A stretch of 64,000 bases of DNA, from assembly GCA_013399115.1 (NCBI GenBank), contig VXAA01002996.1, positions 993,853 through 1,057,852 on the forward strand, read 5' to 3'. A program made the translations under genes and the position numbers. Under the pieces are notes generated by a model. The model was not told where the DNA came from, searched no databases, and saw nothing but the letters and a program-made list of their open reading frames with translations. Below, piece by piece: positions 30,294 through 40,922 of this stretch. Every line of letters begins with the position of its first letter. Positions within the stretch are counted from its first letter, which is position 1. The stretch comes from Anseranas semipalmata (taxonomy: Eukaryota; Chordata; Aves; Anseriformes; Anseranatidae).

Positions 30294-32666
30294 GGGCAGA
30301 TTGCTGCATTAGTCTGGAGAGCTGCTCTCGACTTCACCTAGCCACTCAGGTGGGTGCCTGTGCTAAGCCAGGCTTCCAGTTGCCTGTTGCCCTGTGCATC
30401 TCTGGAGCGTGCAAGGCGCTGCGTTCTCCCAGCCTGGCACCAGCTACCATCCCCTAGCAGTGCCAGCTGCCACCCTCACCAGCTCCCACTCCTCTGAAGG
30501 TGCAATGTGCTCCCTTCTCCTCCCAGCTCCAGCTGATTTCTACAAAGCAGATGATGACAGGACTGTCAGCAGCTGCAATCTCCATTTTCTTGTTTCTTCC
30601 CAGCACAAAGAGATTTTTCACACCTTCTTCTCCATTACCCACCTGCACTACCCACATCCTCTTGGCTTTCTTCCTCAGCCCTGTGCTTTTTTCCAGGTCT
30701 TTGGCAGCTTTCCCTTCCCAGAATAAGCACATTCTAATATCCTCAAGCAAAATGCTGTGCTTTAATGCCTGCAGGACTAACACAACTTCTGCAGGAAAAA
30801 AAAAAAGCTTCCTTTCAGTCACCATTTTTTTTTTGTCAAAAGAACATTCCCCCAAAAACACTTCTTTAAAGTATTTCTCAAAACTTCTGCTGAGGAAAGC
30901 TGAAACAAAAATGACAATTCAAAAGTTCAAGCAGGAAGTAAGAACCTTTTTTTTTGGAACTCTTGTCAGTTTTATAAAATAATTTTGTATATGATTTTTA
31001 GTATTTCTGATTGTAAAGGATAGGGACTTCTGTCTTGTTCCTTGAAATGCTCTGACACTTTTAACTCCTTTCTTTATGCAGAACAACAAAAAATTCCGAC
31101 ATGCTAATATTTCTTGCTAAACAAAAAGAATAAAAGAATCTTTTCCAAAAATGATACTACCCCGTGCTTCTCTGCTCCCACTTCATCAAACTCACCGAGC
31201 ATGCCATATGCAAAAGCGTTTCTAACACCTCCCCGGTGCTGGGCTCCTGCTCTGGCTCCCCAGGGCTCTCTGCAGCGCTGGCACGCCCCGAGCCCCACCA
31301 GACACTTAAAACGGCAGGGACAAAACAGACTGTCCTCTTCCCTACCAGTACTGCATGTATCGGTCACTCCTCACGAGACCAGGATTGACTTTGCCCTTCA
31401 GGCTCATTGTCTCATGATCACTGTTCTCTCATCCCACGCATCCAGGCTCCATCCAAATACTGAAATGCCTTGCTGCATCAGTTTCTTAAGAAATTAACTT
31501 CTCAGGTTGAATATTTGTCCCGAGCCTGCTTAGCTTTACACTGCCCCATCCAAATTACTTTCTTATCCACTATTCTGACTGCAAAATTAAAACAAATTAC
31601 AAGCTACAGGTAGGTTTTTCTGTTTTCCATAATGCTTTATCTTGCCTTGACCTTTATCTGACATGCAATGGGGAGGTTCTCTGGCAATATTAATTAGGAC
31701 GCCCAAAGGCCCATGACGTCCTTCCATCCCTGGTGTATGCAACCCCACAGGATCAGCTCTGAAGCCTCTTTTGGGGTTTGAAAGTGGTGCTGTCTTTTCA
31801 CAGGGCTCGGTGGTGCCAGAGTGTTAATCTCCCCACTGCCATGGAGTGGAACTGGACAGCTCTGAATGTACAGCACCTCTGGAAATCAAATCAGAGTAAG
31901 TTAGCCATGCCAGAAAATAGCAAAAAAGTGGTCTTTGGAGGTCAGAACAGCCCTCTAATCCTGCTTCATCCCACAGAGCAAGGCCTGGCAGCATGCTAAA
32001 AAGGAACACGTATGCATCCCTTTGCTAGTTAGAGGGCCAGCACCTGCAAACAATATTGCATTTATTACGTGACCCTTGAATATAGCACTCTGATTTTTAT
32101 ATTCAATTCCCCATTCTAAAAACCTGCCAAGTGACTTGCTTATTTTCAAAATGAAAAGATGCTTTCCCAGAAAAATTTCTGAAAACACACCCAGCAGAAT
32201 TTCAGAGATCCTGACTTAAATTACAAGGGGTGTCTTTCTCCTTATAAAAAGAGCATCTGCCATATGCAGATTTTACTGTCTTATAAAATGTGAGAGCGCA
32301 GAATTGCCAACTGGGGCTTTATATCTCCCAACCCTTCCATTCTCACTCCCGCCCAAAAAACCCTTTTCTCTCTCTCTTTCCATAAGGCTTCAACTGCAAG
32401 TGATTTTTTAAGAATGTGGAAAATGGGTGAGTGATTGAGCAAGATAAACTGTTTTTAATCTTAATTCGTAAAATTCCTGGGGAAATATGAAATTTAAAAG
32501 AAAAATCTAATTCTACATAATTTTAAAGGAAAATACCTACTTCAAAATCTAGGTAAAATACAATTACTAAGCTGTACTGCAAGTCTGAGGATAATAGCAG
32601 AGCCTCACATTGGGTTTACACCTCGGCATTTCTATTTTGAACTCTCCCACAACACCAGCAAGGTAT

Positions 32667-32693
32667 AATAAATAAATAAATAAATAAATAAAA
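32667..32693. repeat. (AATA)n microsatellite
   Basis: Six to seven AATA units occur without interruption in the 11.3-kb CHN1 intron. Confidence 0.92.
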
Positions 32694-35600
32694 GGACTGT
32701 GATCTTACGTAGGAGAAGTGTTTTTTCAGGTTTAAAAGACATTTTCTTATATACAGGGAAAAATATCTTACCTCCTGTGATTAGTAACTATATGTTATAG
32801 AATTTCATTTATTTTTGTTCTGAATTAAAATATTGCTTACAAAAAGAGAAAAACTTTTAAGAGAACCGAATTAAAAAATGATTCGATGACTCTGACAGCA
32901 GATTATACCACAAGCTGTGAACTCCTCAAGCCGATCTCTCTCAGATATTTCTCAGGCTCTGTAAAGGTCACTGCTGAAGTTACCTGTGTATCTTGTAAAT
33001 CCACTTATTTTTTATGCTTTTTGTTTTTACTAGGCAGTTCTTCAGCTAGCCTTGACTGCTATCCGAAAACCAAGAATGAGCCAGCAGATAATTAGCGCTC
33101 ATAACTGGGAGACTTAAATTATATAACTTGTCAAGGCAGGGAGGAGAAGAATGAGGGAATATCAGCAAAGCGCTTTGGAAACGTGATATGAAACAACATG
33201 ATGGATCTGCAGAGCTTTCGCAGAGCCACTGCTGGGAAGAGAGCAAGGCTGGATCTGACAAATTATGTGTATGCAAAATAAGCACCGAACACAGAAAACA
33301 CAGTCCTTCTGACAGTACACAAAAAAGCCTTCCCTATTCAGAGGCTGCTGCCAGGGTCTCCCCGAATGGCAGGTCAATCAGGACCCGTGCTCTGTACAGA
33401 GCAGTGTGGCCTCCTGCACAGCCCTCCATGCTGAGCTGCTGGCGAGAACAACAGGTTTTGGAAAATCCAGGCATCACCAGCTGTGCTGGGATGAAATATA
33501 TTGACTAGAAAAAGGATGGGAAAAAATGTTGCAGCTTTACCTTCTTCCAGAGCCCTACGCTCTGGGTCAGAGCCTTACTGGTGCTCGGGGAGGAGTCCAA
33601 GCTGGCTGGGGACTGAATAGACGGCACACATCCAGCACTTACACTGCGTGGTGCTCCAAAGGTGCAGTTCTGCTGGCTATACCGTCTTTCAAACCAATGC
33701 CTAAGGATCATGGGACACTGCTGATGAAGCCTGTCAGCTCAGTGGTCCTCACTGATTTGCAATTCCATCAACTGAATTCTGCCTGTTGGGATTCTACCAA
33801 GCTTTTAATTGGATATGGGAGACATCGTAAGTCTCAATTAAAACGATGAACTCAGCCTGTATTATTAAAGTCTGTCTCCTCTGTCACAGTTGATTTTATC
33901 AGGCACTGAGCGTACTCATGCTGGCACCCAATAGGCATGCCCTCTTTATCCATCCCTGGTCCAGACATAGATTGCCTGGATGGGAAGGGTGTAGGAGAGA
34001 GATCAGTGAGGAAAATCAATGGACTCAACTATCAGTTTGGCCAATGCTTCAATTCAATCTTTGCATATATTATGATGATTAGATAGGTCCTCTAAAACAA
34101 GGGTCTGGAGCACTCCAAATATTACAGAACATCACTTTCCTACTGTGAGGCAAATATTGCTGCTGATGAGTAATCTCAGAAGCAAGAAGACTGCCATGAC
34201 AACACACACGGCAGAGCCGCAGCTGTAAGATAATTTGCTTTCCTGTGAAGGTATGACAGAAAAGAGTGTAACTGAGACCATTGGAACGTACCTTCTCCAA
34301 AACCAGAGCTGACTTTGCCTGAACTAGCTGCGGTGTTACCTGCGTGGAGCCGGTCTGGGACAGTGCCAACGACTTTGTCCAGCAGCTCTTGAGAGGGGGG
34401 ACAGAGATTCAGAGCATCAAGTATAAATAGCATCACTGTTGGCAGTGGATACGCTGACACAGACGTCAAGCAGGCGACCCTTCCTCCAGGTCCTCACTCG
34501 CTTGGAGCCAGAAGCGCTGTCATGTCTTGTTGACTCTCTGGTTTGAGCTGAGCATGTCGGCAGAAATGAGAACAACTGGAAAACGGGGCTAGGTTGTGCT
34601 CTATGAGAGCCAAGGCAAAAAACAGGAAAGGGAATAGCAGGTTGTGGGCTTTTTTTCTTTGTAAATTCAATGAAAGTGGTCACTTTTCTTTCAAGATGGA
34701 ATAGCATATTTTCTTTAAAATGATATCTAGAAACTGGAACATTGCCCATTTCATTCCAGGCCCAAGCTACTTAACACCTGTCCCAGTGTACAAAATTCTG
34801 ACACTATAGGTGAAAATCAAATAAAATCCTTATATTTAGTATTATCTTTACATATACATGCCGTATACACTACATGTACTGATGTAAATATAATACAAAA
34901 CCCTAATAGATTCCTAAAGAAATGCTCTTGCAATGATGCTACAAGCTAATTTGGAACAAGTGTTGATGATGAGAGAGCACGAGAAGCACTACACGCTCAT
35001 GGAGGCAAATGCCCGGTCTGCCCCAGCAGAGCCTTTCTAAGCCTCCCCACAGTCGTGAGCTGGTTCATCCTTGTGGCTGTGCACACGGAAGACTCATGAG
35101 ATCCACATCTAAGGACTTAGAAGGCTACTACTAAGGTGGGAAGGAATTACAGCTTAAATAAAGATGTAGAAAAAAGCCATTTTTTAAACCAAGGAAATCT
35201 TGAATTCAGGGACTAGCACTCAGAAACCAGAGAGGGTTAAATAAAAATGCACTATTTGGAATCTGCTTTGGAAAAGCCAATGCTTTTCCCCCAAAAAAAG
35301 TTAAAAAGTAAAAGTAACATTAAATAAATACCTTAGGAGAAAAAAAAAAAAAATCCATCAATCCCTAAAAGCTTTTCTGGCTTGAACTGCCTTATAATAC
35401 ACTACAAGTTTCAGGAGCAGCCACACAGAACTGACGAGATCTTCTCAGAAGTTTTGTGGAGGTTTTTCCTCCAGTTCTGTTCTCCAGATACTTTCCCTGC
35501 CTTTGAACATTTTATTTCCTGAGGTTTTCTTATCTCTGAATATGCGCAGAGGCTGTCTCAGGGGACTAGAGACACCCAGTTCTCTTTCTGAATATTCATT

Positions 35601-38600
35601 TGAGTGCAGTGACTCATTTAAAGATGTTTTGAAAATATGTTCATTGCCAAGGCTGGACTTAATGAAAAGCAGCACACTCTTTTCAGTGGAGCTAGACCAA
35701 TTTACCCCAAATCGGCATCTGCCCCACTTTTCAGAAGATCAGAAATAGAAATGAGTTCATCTCAGCAGTCACAGAAAAATGGGTCTGCTCAACATAGTAA
35801 GAGTTTTTACAGTTTCGGGTCTTTTCGCAGCATTTCTTCTTGCACTTTCCATCTTCTGGCTCTCAGGTTTTAGGCATGGCTTTCATGAGCAGCTCTTGTT
35901 AGAATAACACCGTTTGGCATGGAAGTGATTTGTTATGACTTTTTACTCTAGCAAAACACCTAGCACAGATGCAATTACACTGGTAAAATCTGGGCCAGGG
36001 CCAGGTTAGCTTACTTCTTTGAAAGAAATAACTCTTCTTAGTATCAGCAGTCTCTCCACTAAAGTGATGCTGGAATCTATCCATACCAGCAAAGCCCATC
36101 TAGCAGACACTGCTCCTCGATGAGTCCTCCCTTGTTGCGCCCACGTAAGGCTGTTCTGCCCCTTGCTCTCTGGCAAAGCACGCTGTCTCTGCTCCGGAGT
36201 GCAGTGCCTGCCCTTCCACGTGGGTCACCCTCAAAGGGGCAGCAGGAGGTTGCTCCAGCCCAGCAGAGATGAGGAACCATAACAAACAAGACTAATCTGC
36301 TGACTTGGCTTAAGCAACAGTGGAAAAACATCTCTGCTCTTGGAAGAAGTGCTGGTTTGAAAGGGAGTTATGTTCTGAATGTTCACTGATTTACCAAGCA
36401 GCCTTACAACAGTTATTTATTATAATTAATTGACTGTGCTGCCTCAGCCATTACTGAGATAGTGACTAAGAAACAGCGTGGCAGTACCAAATACTGCACG
36501 GAAAGACAGCAAAAAATAGTCTTCAGGAGACATACAAAAATTTATGAAGAGCAAAAGAGATGTGAGACAACATCCTAGGGGACGTGATGCACGGAATGGA
36601 CGTCAGCCCAGCTCTGATAGGCACAGACACCTCGCTGCAGCGAAGCACCGCAGTGCTAACCTAGGCAGAAGAGGGCTTTTGTGGCGGGGACTGTCGCGGT
36701 TACGACACACCTGCAGGGTGCTCAGCTGGCTCAAGCCATCAGGGCCAGAGGTGTCTGAAGGAACCCACAACCGACCAAGGGAGCGAAACATTCCCCAGGG
36801 CCCATGAGTCACGCAGGCTGGAGGGGGGTAAGGACCTTCAAGGTGTCTTCTCTGGGCATATTTTAAATTTGCCAAGTGATGGAGAGGTTATTGCACTAAC
36901 AATTTTCACTGCCAGGAAGACTTCCTGCTGTTAATCTCAATTTTCTTCCCTTTTCTCATTCGGTGTGCTGGATTGCAGAAAAGCAGAGTATAAAGAGGGA
37001 GAGCAAAAGAAATCAGATATGCAGATAGACAGACCCAATCAAGTCCCATTCACAGTCCTAGCTCATCTTCAAATCCCATTATTCAATTAGAGCTAAATAA
37101 AATGCTGTGTCAAACAATGAAGAGAAAAATTTCTTTTAGCTGATGTATTTGAATTAATAGTAAATCAATTTTTTTTTTTACAGAGATTTAGTTAACACAT
37201 AAACACTAATAGAAACTTATAAATCAGAAAAAGCCCAAATACATATTAAAAAAAAAAAAGTCAAACATTTTTTATATCTTGCTCTCACCCTGAGGAATAT
37301 GCGTTAAAAATGTGGTCAGGCCTGCCATTTATAAATCATCATCCCTGGCTTTACTCACGGAGATGAACTTAAGAGAATTCGGCTGTTGTGTGTCCACACG
37401 CAAGCTGTGCCGCCGGCCAGCCCTGCCTGCACAGCGCCTGGGCTGGGCATGCTGCTCGCGCCCAGTGAAAGACAACTCACGTGCCAGCAGATTTAAGTAA
37501 GATTAAAACCTCTCGAAAAATCAACCGTGTCAGTCTTCTTCCAAACATCCCTCTGAGCAGATTTATTCAGGAGACCTCTTGATGACTTAGGAGTTAAAAA
37601 CAGCTTTCATGCTCATCCCTTCCCCAGGTGTTCCTCTACATGATTTAAGGTTTGCTGGAGGCAACAGCCGGAGGGTTTCAAGCCCCCCTGCCTCCACATG
37701 GCTGTGGCTGCCCATGGGGACACAAGGTGCAGAGGTGGAGGAAGAATTTAGGTCTCCTCGTCTGTGGCCAAGCCCCTCTGGCTAACCCAGACCTTCCCCG
37801 GAGTGGCTGCTGCTACCTTCTTCTCTCTTCTAAGACAACAGTGCTAGCTGTCGTGCATTAACGATTCTCCATTCCTCCTCCCTCTACTGGGGTGCTACGG
37901 CATTTCCAGTATGAAAGGATTTCTAAGAGCCCTTCATTTCAGTGACCAGCGATGTGACGGACCATAGAAGCAGCTGGGAGAAGGTCAGGGGTCCCTAGCT
38001 GTTGCCTTGTGCCTGTGTAACGAGGAGAACATCAGCTGCAGAGGTACAGAGCAGCGCACGTCTTCCTTTTCGCTGGTGGAGCCCCTGGGGACAGCAGTCA
38101 CTGTTGGTTAGCTGAACCCTACAAGTTCGTTTCTGTTTTTTTTTTTTAATTTTGTTTTGTTTCAAAAGTCTAGCTCCAAGGAAAGGCCTGGAAAGGATTC
38201 TGGGACTGACATTTCCTTCCTTCCCACATGGGTGGCACATTTGCTGCTTGGCAGGCAACCTTGGATACTTACTTAGACATTTTAAATGATGACGTCTATA
38301 CATTTGAGAAGAAAAATTTGTCAGATGCAAGGAACAATAAAGCTGAGAATCACACGAGCCATTCATTTCAGATCCATAAGGCAATAATCCTGAAGGGCTT
38401 ATGGTTATTTCTTCAAAAAGGGACAGGGTCTACGTGTAGAGCTTGTTAACACAGAAGCATTCCTTGAGCAGGTAGGTTGGTTGCTGCACACCCCTTAAGG
38501 TGCAAGATTCTGTTCTACTCTTTTATAGCAAAAATTACCTGTGCAAGCTGACTCTGTTTCACTGACTTGAAAAAACAGTTACTTTTAAAGGTATATTTTT

Positions 38601-39264
38601 CTACCAGCTGTGTATATAAAGGAACTGCAGTACAACTATTATAAATAAAACAATCTGTGTGCAAAGTTTGCGCTGTATCTATGACCTTGAATCAGACATG
38701 TTTGTTTTTGAAAAAGAGCTGGAAAACTCACAGCTTCAAAACTTTCCAGAAACAGTTTCAGGGAAAAAAAAAGAACACAATAAACTAACCCAAATGAATG
38801 AAAATCGAGTTATTGGATTATTTTCAAAACAGATGTGTTTCGGACTGTTAAAGGAAAGCAACTAAGGAGTATAGATGTATGTGAAATTAAATACATATTA
38901 TCCTACATAGGCTGTAGTATATGGAAAATCAGTATCTGCTGGCATCTGTAAGAATTATCTTCAAACTCTAAGGAACAAATAAAAGTTGTAAGATATTTCA
39001 GATCTCTAGGACACCTCAGGATCCTGTGGGGAAAATAAAAGCTCTGCATTTAACTGACAGACAGCAGGATTAGTTCATGCCAAGAGTTCATATTATATGC
39101 TATTTTTATATAACATGTTATATATGGTTTTCAAATTTGTGCTTTACTGGAGAACTCAAGTCAAACAAAACACCCTATTCAGATAAAGTTTCCAATTTTT
39201 TTAATCATCTAAACTGAAAAGCCAGAAGGTGGATGAAATAAAATCAAATGGCCTGAAGGTAAAT

Positions 39265-39312
39265 ATACATACATGCATGCATGTGTACATTCACACATGC
39301 ACATGTGTGATG
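39265..39312. repeat. Alternating purine-pyrimidine tract with near-palindrome
   Basis: The stretch contains ACATACATGCATGCATGTGT and then TCACACATGCACATGTGTGA. The latter is a near-perfect palindrome differing only at the central two positions. Such CA/TG-rich tracts may adopt non-B DNA. There is no gene in it. Confidence 0.55.
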
Positions 39313-40336
39313 GAAATGAGAACTGAAAATCAGAGATAATTAATAGATGCTTATATCAACAGATACCTGTATGATATTAATGATTTTCCCTTCTCCTAAA
39401 ATAAATAAAAGCAAAAACTATATGGGAAAAAAAACACATTAAAAAGAAAATATGGGCTTCTGGTACTGTATACGAAGTTCGTACTGTCATCTACAGGAAT
39501 TCAGTATGACATCAATTCGCTTAGTCTTGCAAATAAAGACTACGTATTATGCAATGCATTTGACTGCCAAAAGGTTGAATTACCAAATCTTTACTGGACG
39601 CTTATTACAGATATAGACACACAACATGCATATGCTGTATTGACATGTCCTAATAAAGAGCATAATTTATTAAAAAACAAACAAACAAACAATAATTAGA
39701 AGCTACATAGAAGACTAAGTAAATTTTATTACAACACAAGGTAGTTGCTAATGTCAGCAGCTCCAACAGCCCCACGGTATGCCATGCTCCTTTCAACACA
39801 CTCAATTCATTAACACAGGAGAAAAGCCAGAAACTAAGGGAAATGCAGACCATCTGCTCAATCCAGATGCAGCAGAACATGCTTCTTACCTCCAAAGCTA
39901 TTTACCAGCGACAAACTGAGATAAGATCAGTTTAATCCTCTAATCCCAGATCTAAACGATTTTTCAGCATCACATCATCATCAGTAAAACTGAACTACAA
40001 TCACTTGGATTGAAAGAAAACTTTGCCAGTTTTTCTCACCGTTAGCATCTCTCAGTATAGAACAAGTTTAAATCGAACAGATAACCCAGATGCGACAAAT
40101 AATAGCAAAACAAATACATATGCGTAAGCAACCACCAACAAGGTCCTCGTTCCACTGCTGGTATGTTCTAAAGATGCCGAATTGGTTTAACCAGCAATGA
40201 GATTTAATCGAAGCATTTAAGTTTCCAGAAAGTCACAGTCTGCATGCGCATTATTTCCTTGCAATACCGGACCCTTTTAAAAATAAATACAATAGCCTCC
40301 GTGCCTTAAAAAGCAGTAAGCAGCATAATTTCTTAC

Positions 40337-40414
40337 CTTGAAGTTATGAATCTTCTCGTATTTTGGAATATGTTCATTTTCTTTCAGAGTTGCTCTTCTG
40401 ACAAGTGATGTCAA
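40337..40414 (-). CDS. CHN1: CHN1 shared exon: linker and first zinc ligand of C1, residues 184-209 (alpha-2 form)
   Basis: This is the exon as used in alpha-2. It encodes [15 protein letters not shown] and [11 protein letters not shown], ending at Lys209. His206 is the first zinc ligand of the C1 domain. The acceptor reads GCTTATTCGCAG (AG at 40416-40415) and the donor is GTAAGAAAT from 40336. Its 78 bases are exactly 26 codons, and it joins in phase 0 to the AGG (Arg183) ending the exon at 60424. The same bases are also coding in alpha-1, where the exon extends further right. The linker differs clearly from CHN2, which fixes the gene as CHN1. Confidence 0.97.
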
Positions 40415-40588
40415 CTGCGAATAAGCAAAGAGTTTAAGAGGTTGCCAGATCGTCACGGACGACTTCTGAGCCCCCAGCTTCATCCCCAAGGCTGCTATCA
40501 GCAAGTCTTGCTGGCGGCTCTCTTGCTTTGAGTTGTGAACGGCAGACCGATTGGCTTTTGGCCCCGGCCAAGACTCTCTGGATGGCAT
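40337..40588 (-). CDS. CHN1: CHN1 alpha-1 first coding exon (alpha-1 start, unique N-terminus, continuing into the shared exon)
   Basis: Alpha-1 chimaerin replaces the SH2 domain with a 58-residue N-terminus. The frame starts at ATG 40588-40586 ([15 protein letters not shown]), continues through [19 protein letters not shown] and [16 protein letters not shown], and runs without a break into LTSLVRR of the shared exon. It is highly similar to mammalian alpha-1 chimaerin. The ATG has A at -3. The frame is closed upstream by TGA at 40663-40661 with no earlier in-frame ATG. The exon therefore spans the alpha-2 acceptor, so FAYSQ is encoded by the bases that serve as the polypyrimidine tract and CAG of that acceptor. 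With the downstream exons the protein is 334 residues. In mammals this isoform is neuronal. Confidence 0.94.
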
Positions 40589-40762
40589 TTTGGAACCGAC
40601 GGGAGGCGAAAACAACCCCCGGACCGACCCGCGCCCCTCGCGCGTCACACCGGGCTCATTTCAGGCCTCGCAACCGCTCCGCGGGACGGCGCGGCTCGCT
40701 CGGCGGGGCGGGGGCTGCTGCCTGCGGGGGGCTGCGCTCCGGCATGGGGGCGAGCGGCGGGC

Positions 40763-40763
40763 N
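40763..40763. other. Undetermined base (N) in the alpha-1 CpG island
   Basis: This is the only N I noticed in the window. It sits at a sharp switch from GGCGGGC to TTACACAAAATTAAAG. An unresolved position at such a junction may mark a collapsed GC-rich gap, so the true island length may differ. Confidence 0.9.
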
Positions 40764-40898
40764 TTACACAAAATTAAAGCCGAGGAAATCCCGGCCAACT
40801 CCGGCAGCGGGGCGCGGAGCCCGGCGCGGCGGCGGCGGCTCCCCGAGGAAGGGGCGAGCTGCGCTGCGGCGCGGCAGCGCTTCGCCCCCTTCTTTATT

Positions 40899-40922
40899 TT
40901 TTGGGGGGGAGGGGGGCAGCGG
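40899..40922 (+). other. G-run with quadruplex potential in the CpG island
   Basis: Runs of seven, six and three G lie close together (GGGGGGGAGGGGGG, then CAGCGGG), with enough G to form a four-tract quadruplex on the plus strand. This is an inference from G-run spacing only. Confidence 0.4.

Larger units (their letters stand above)
29038..40336 (-). other. CHN1: CHN1 intron between the linker exon and the central C1 exon
   Basis: This is an 11.3-kb intron with donor GTAAGAAAT from 40336. It contains an AATA-type microsatellite (32667-32693), A- and T-runs, a (CAG)5 tract at about 30279-30293, and pyrimidine-purine alternations around 39265-39310. Open frames such as those at 30454-30982 on both strands lack homology. 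I see no exon, RNA gene or recognisable transposon. Confidence 0.8.
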
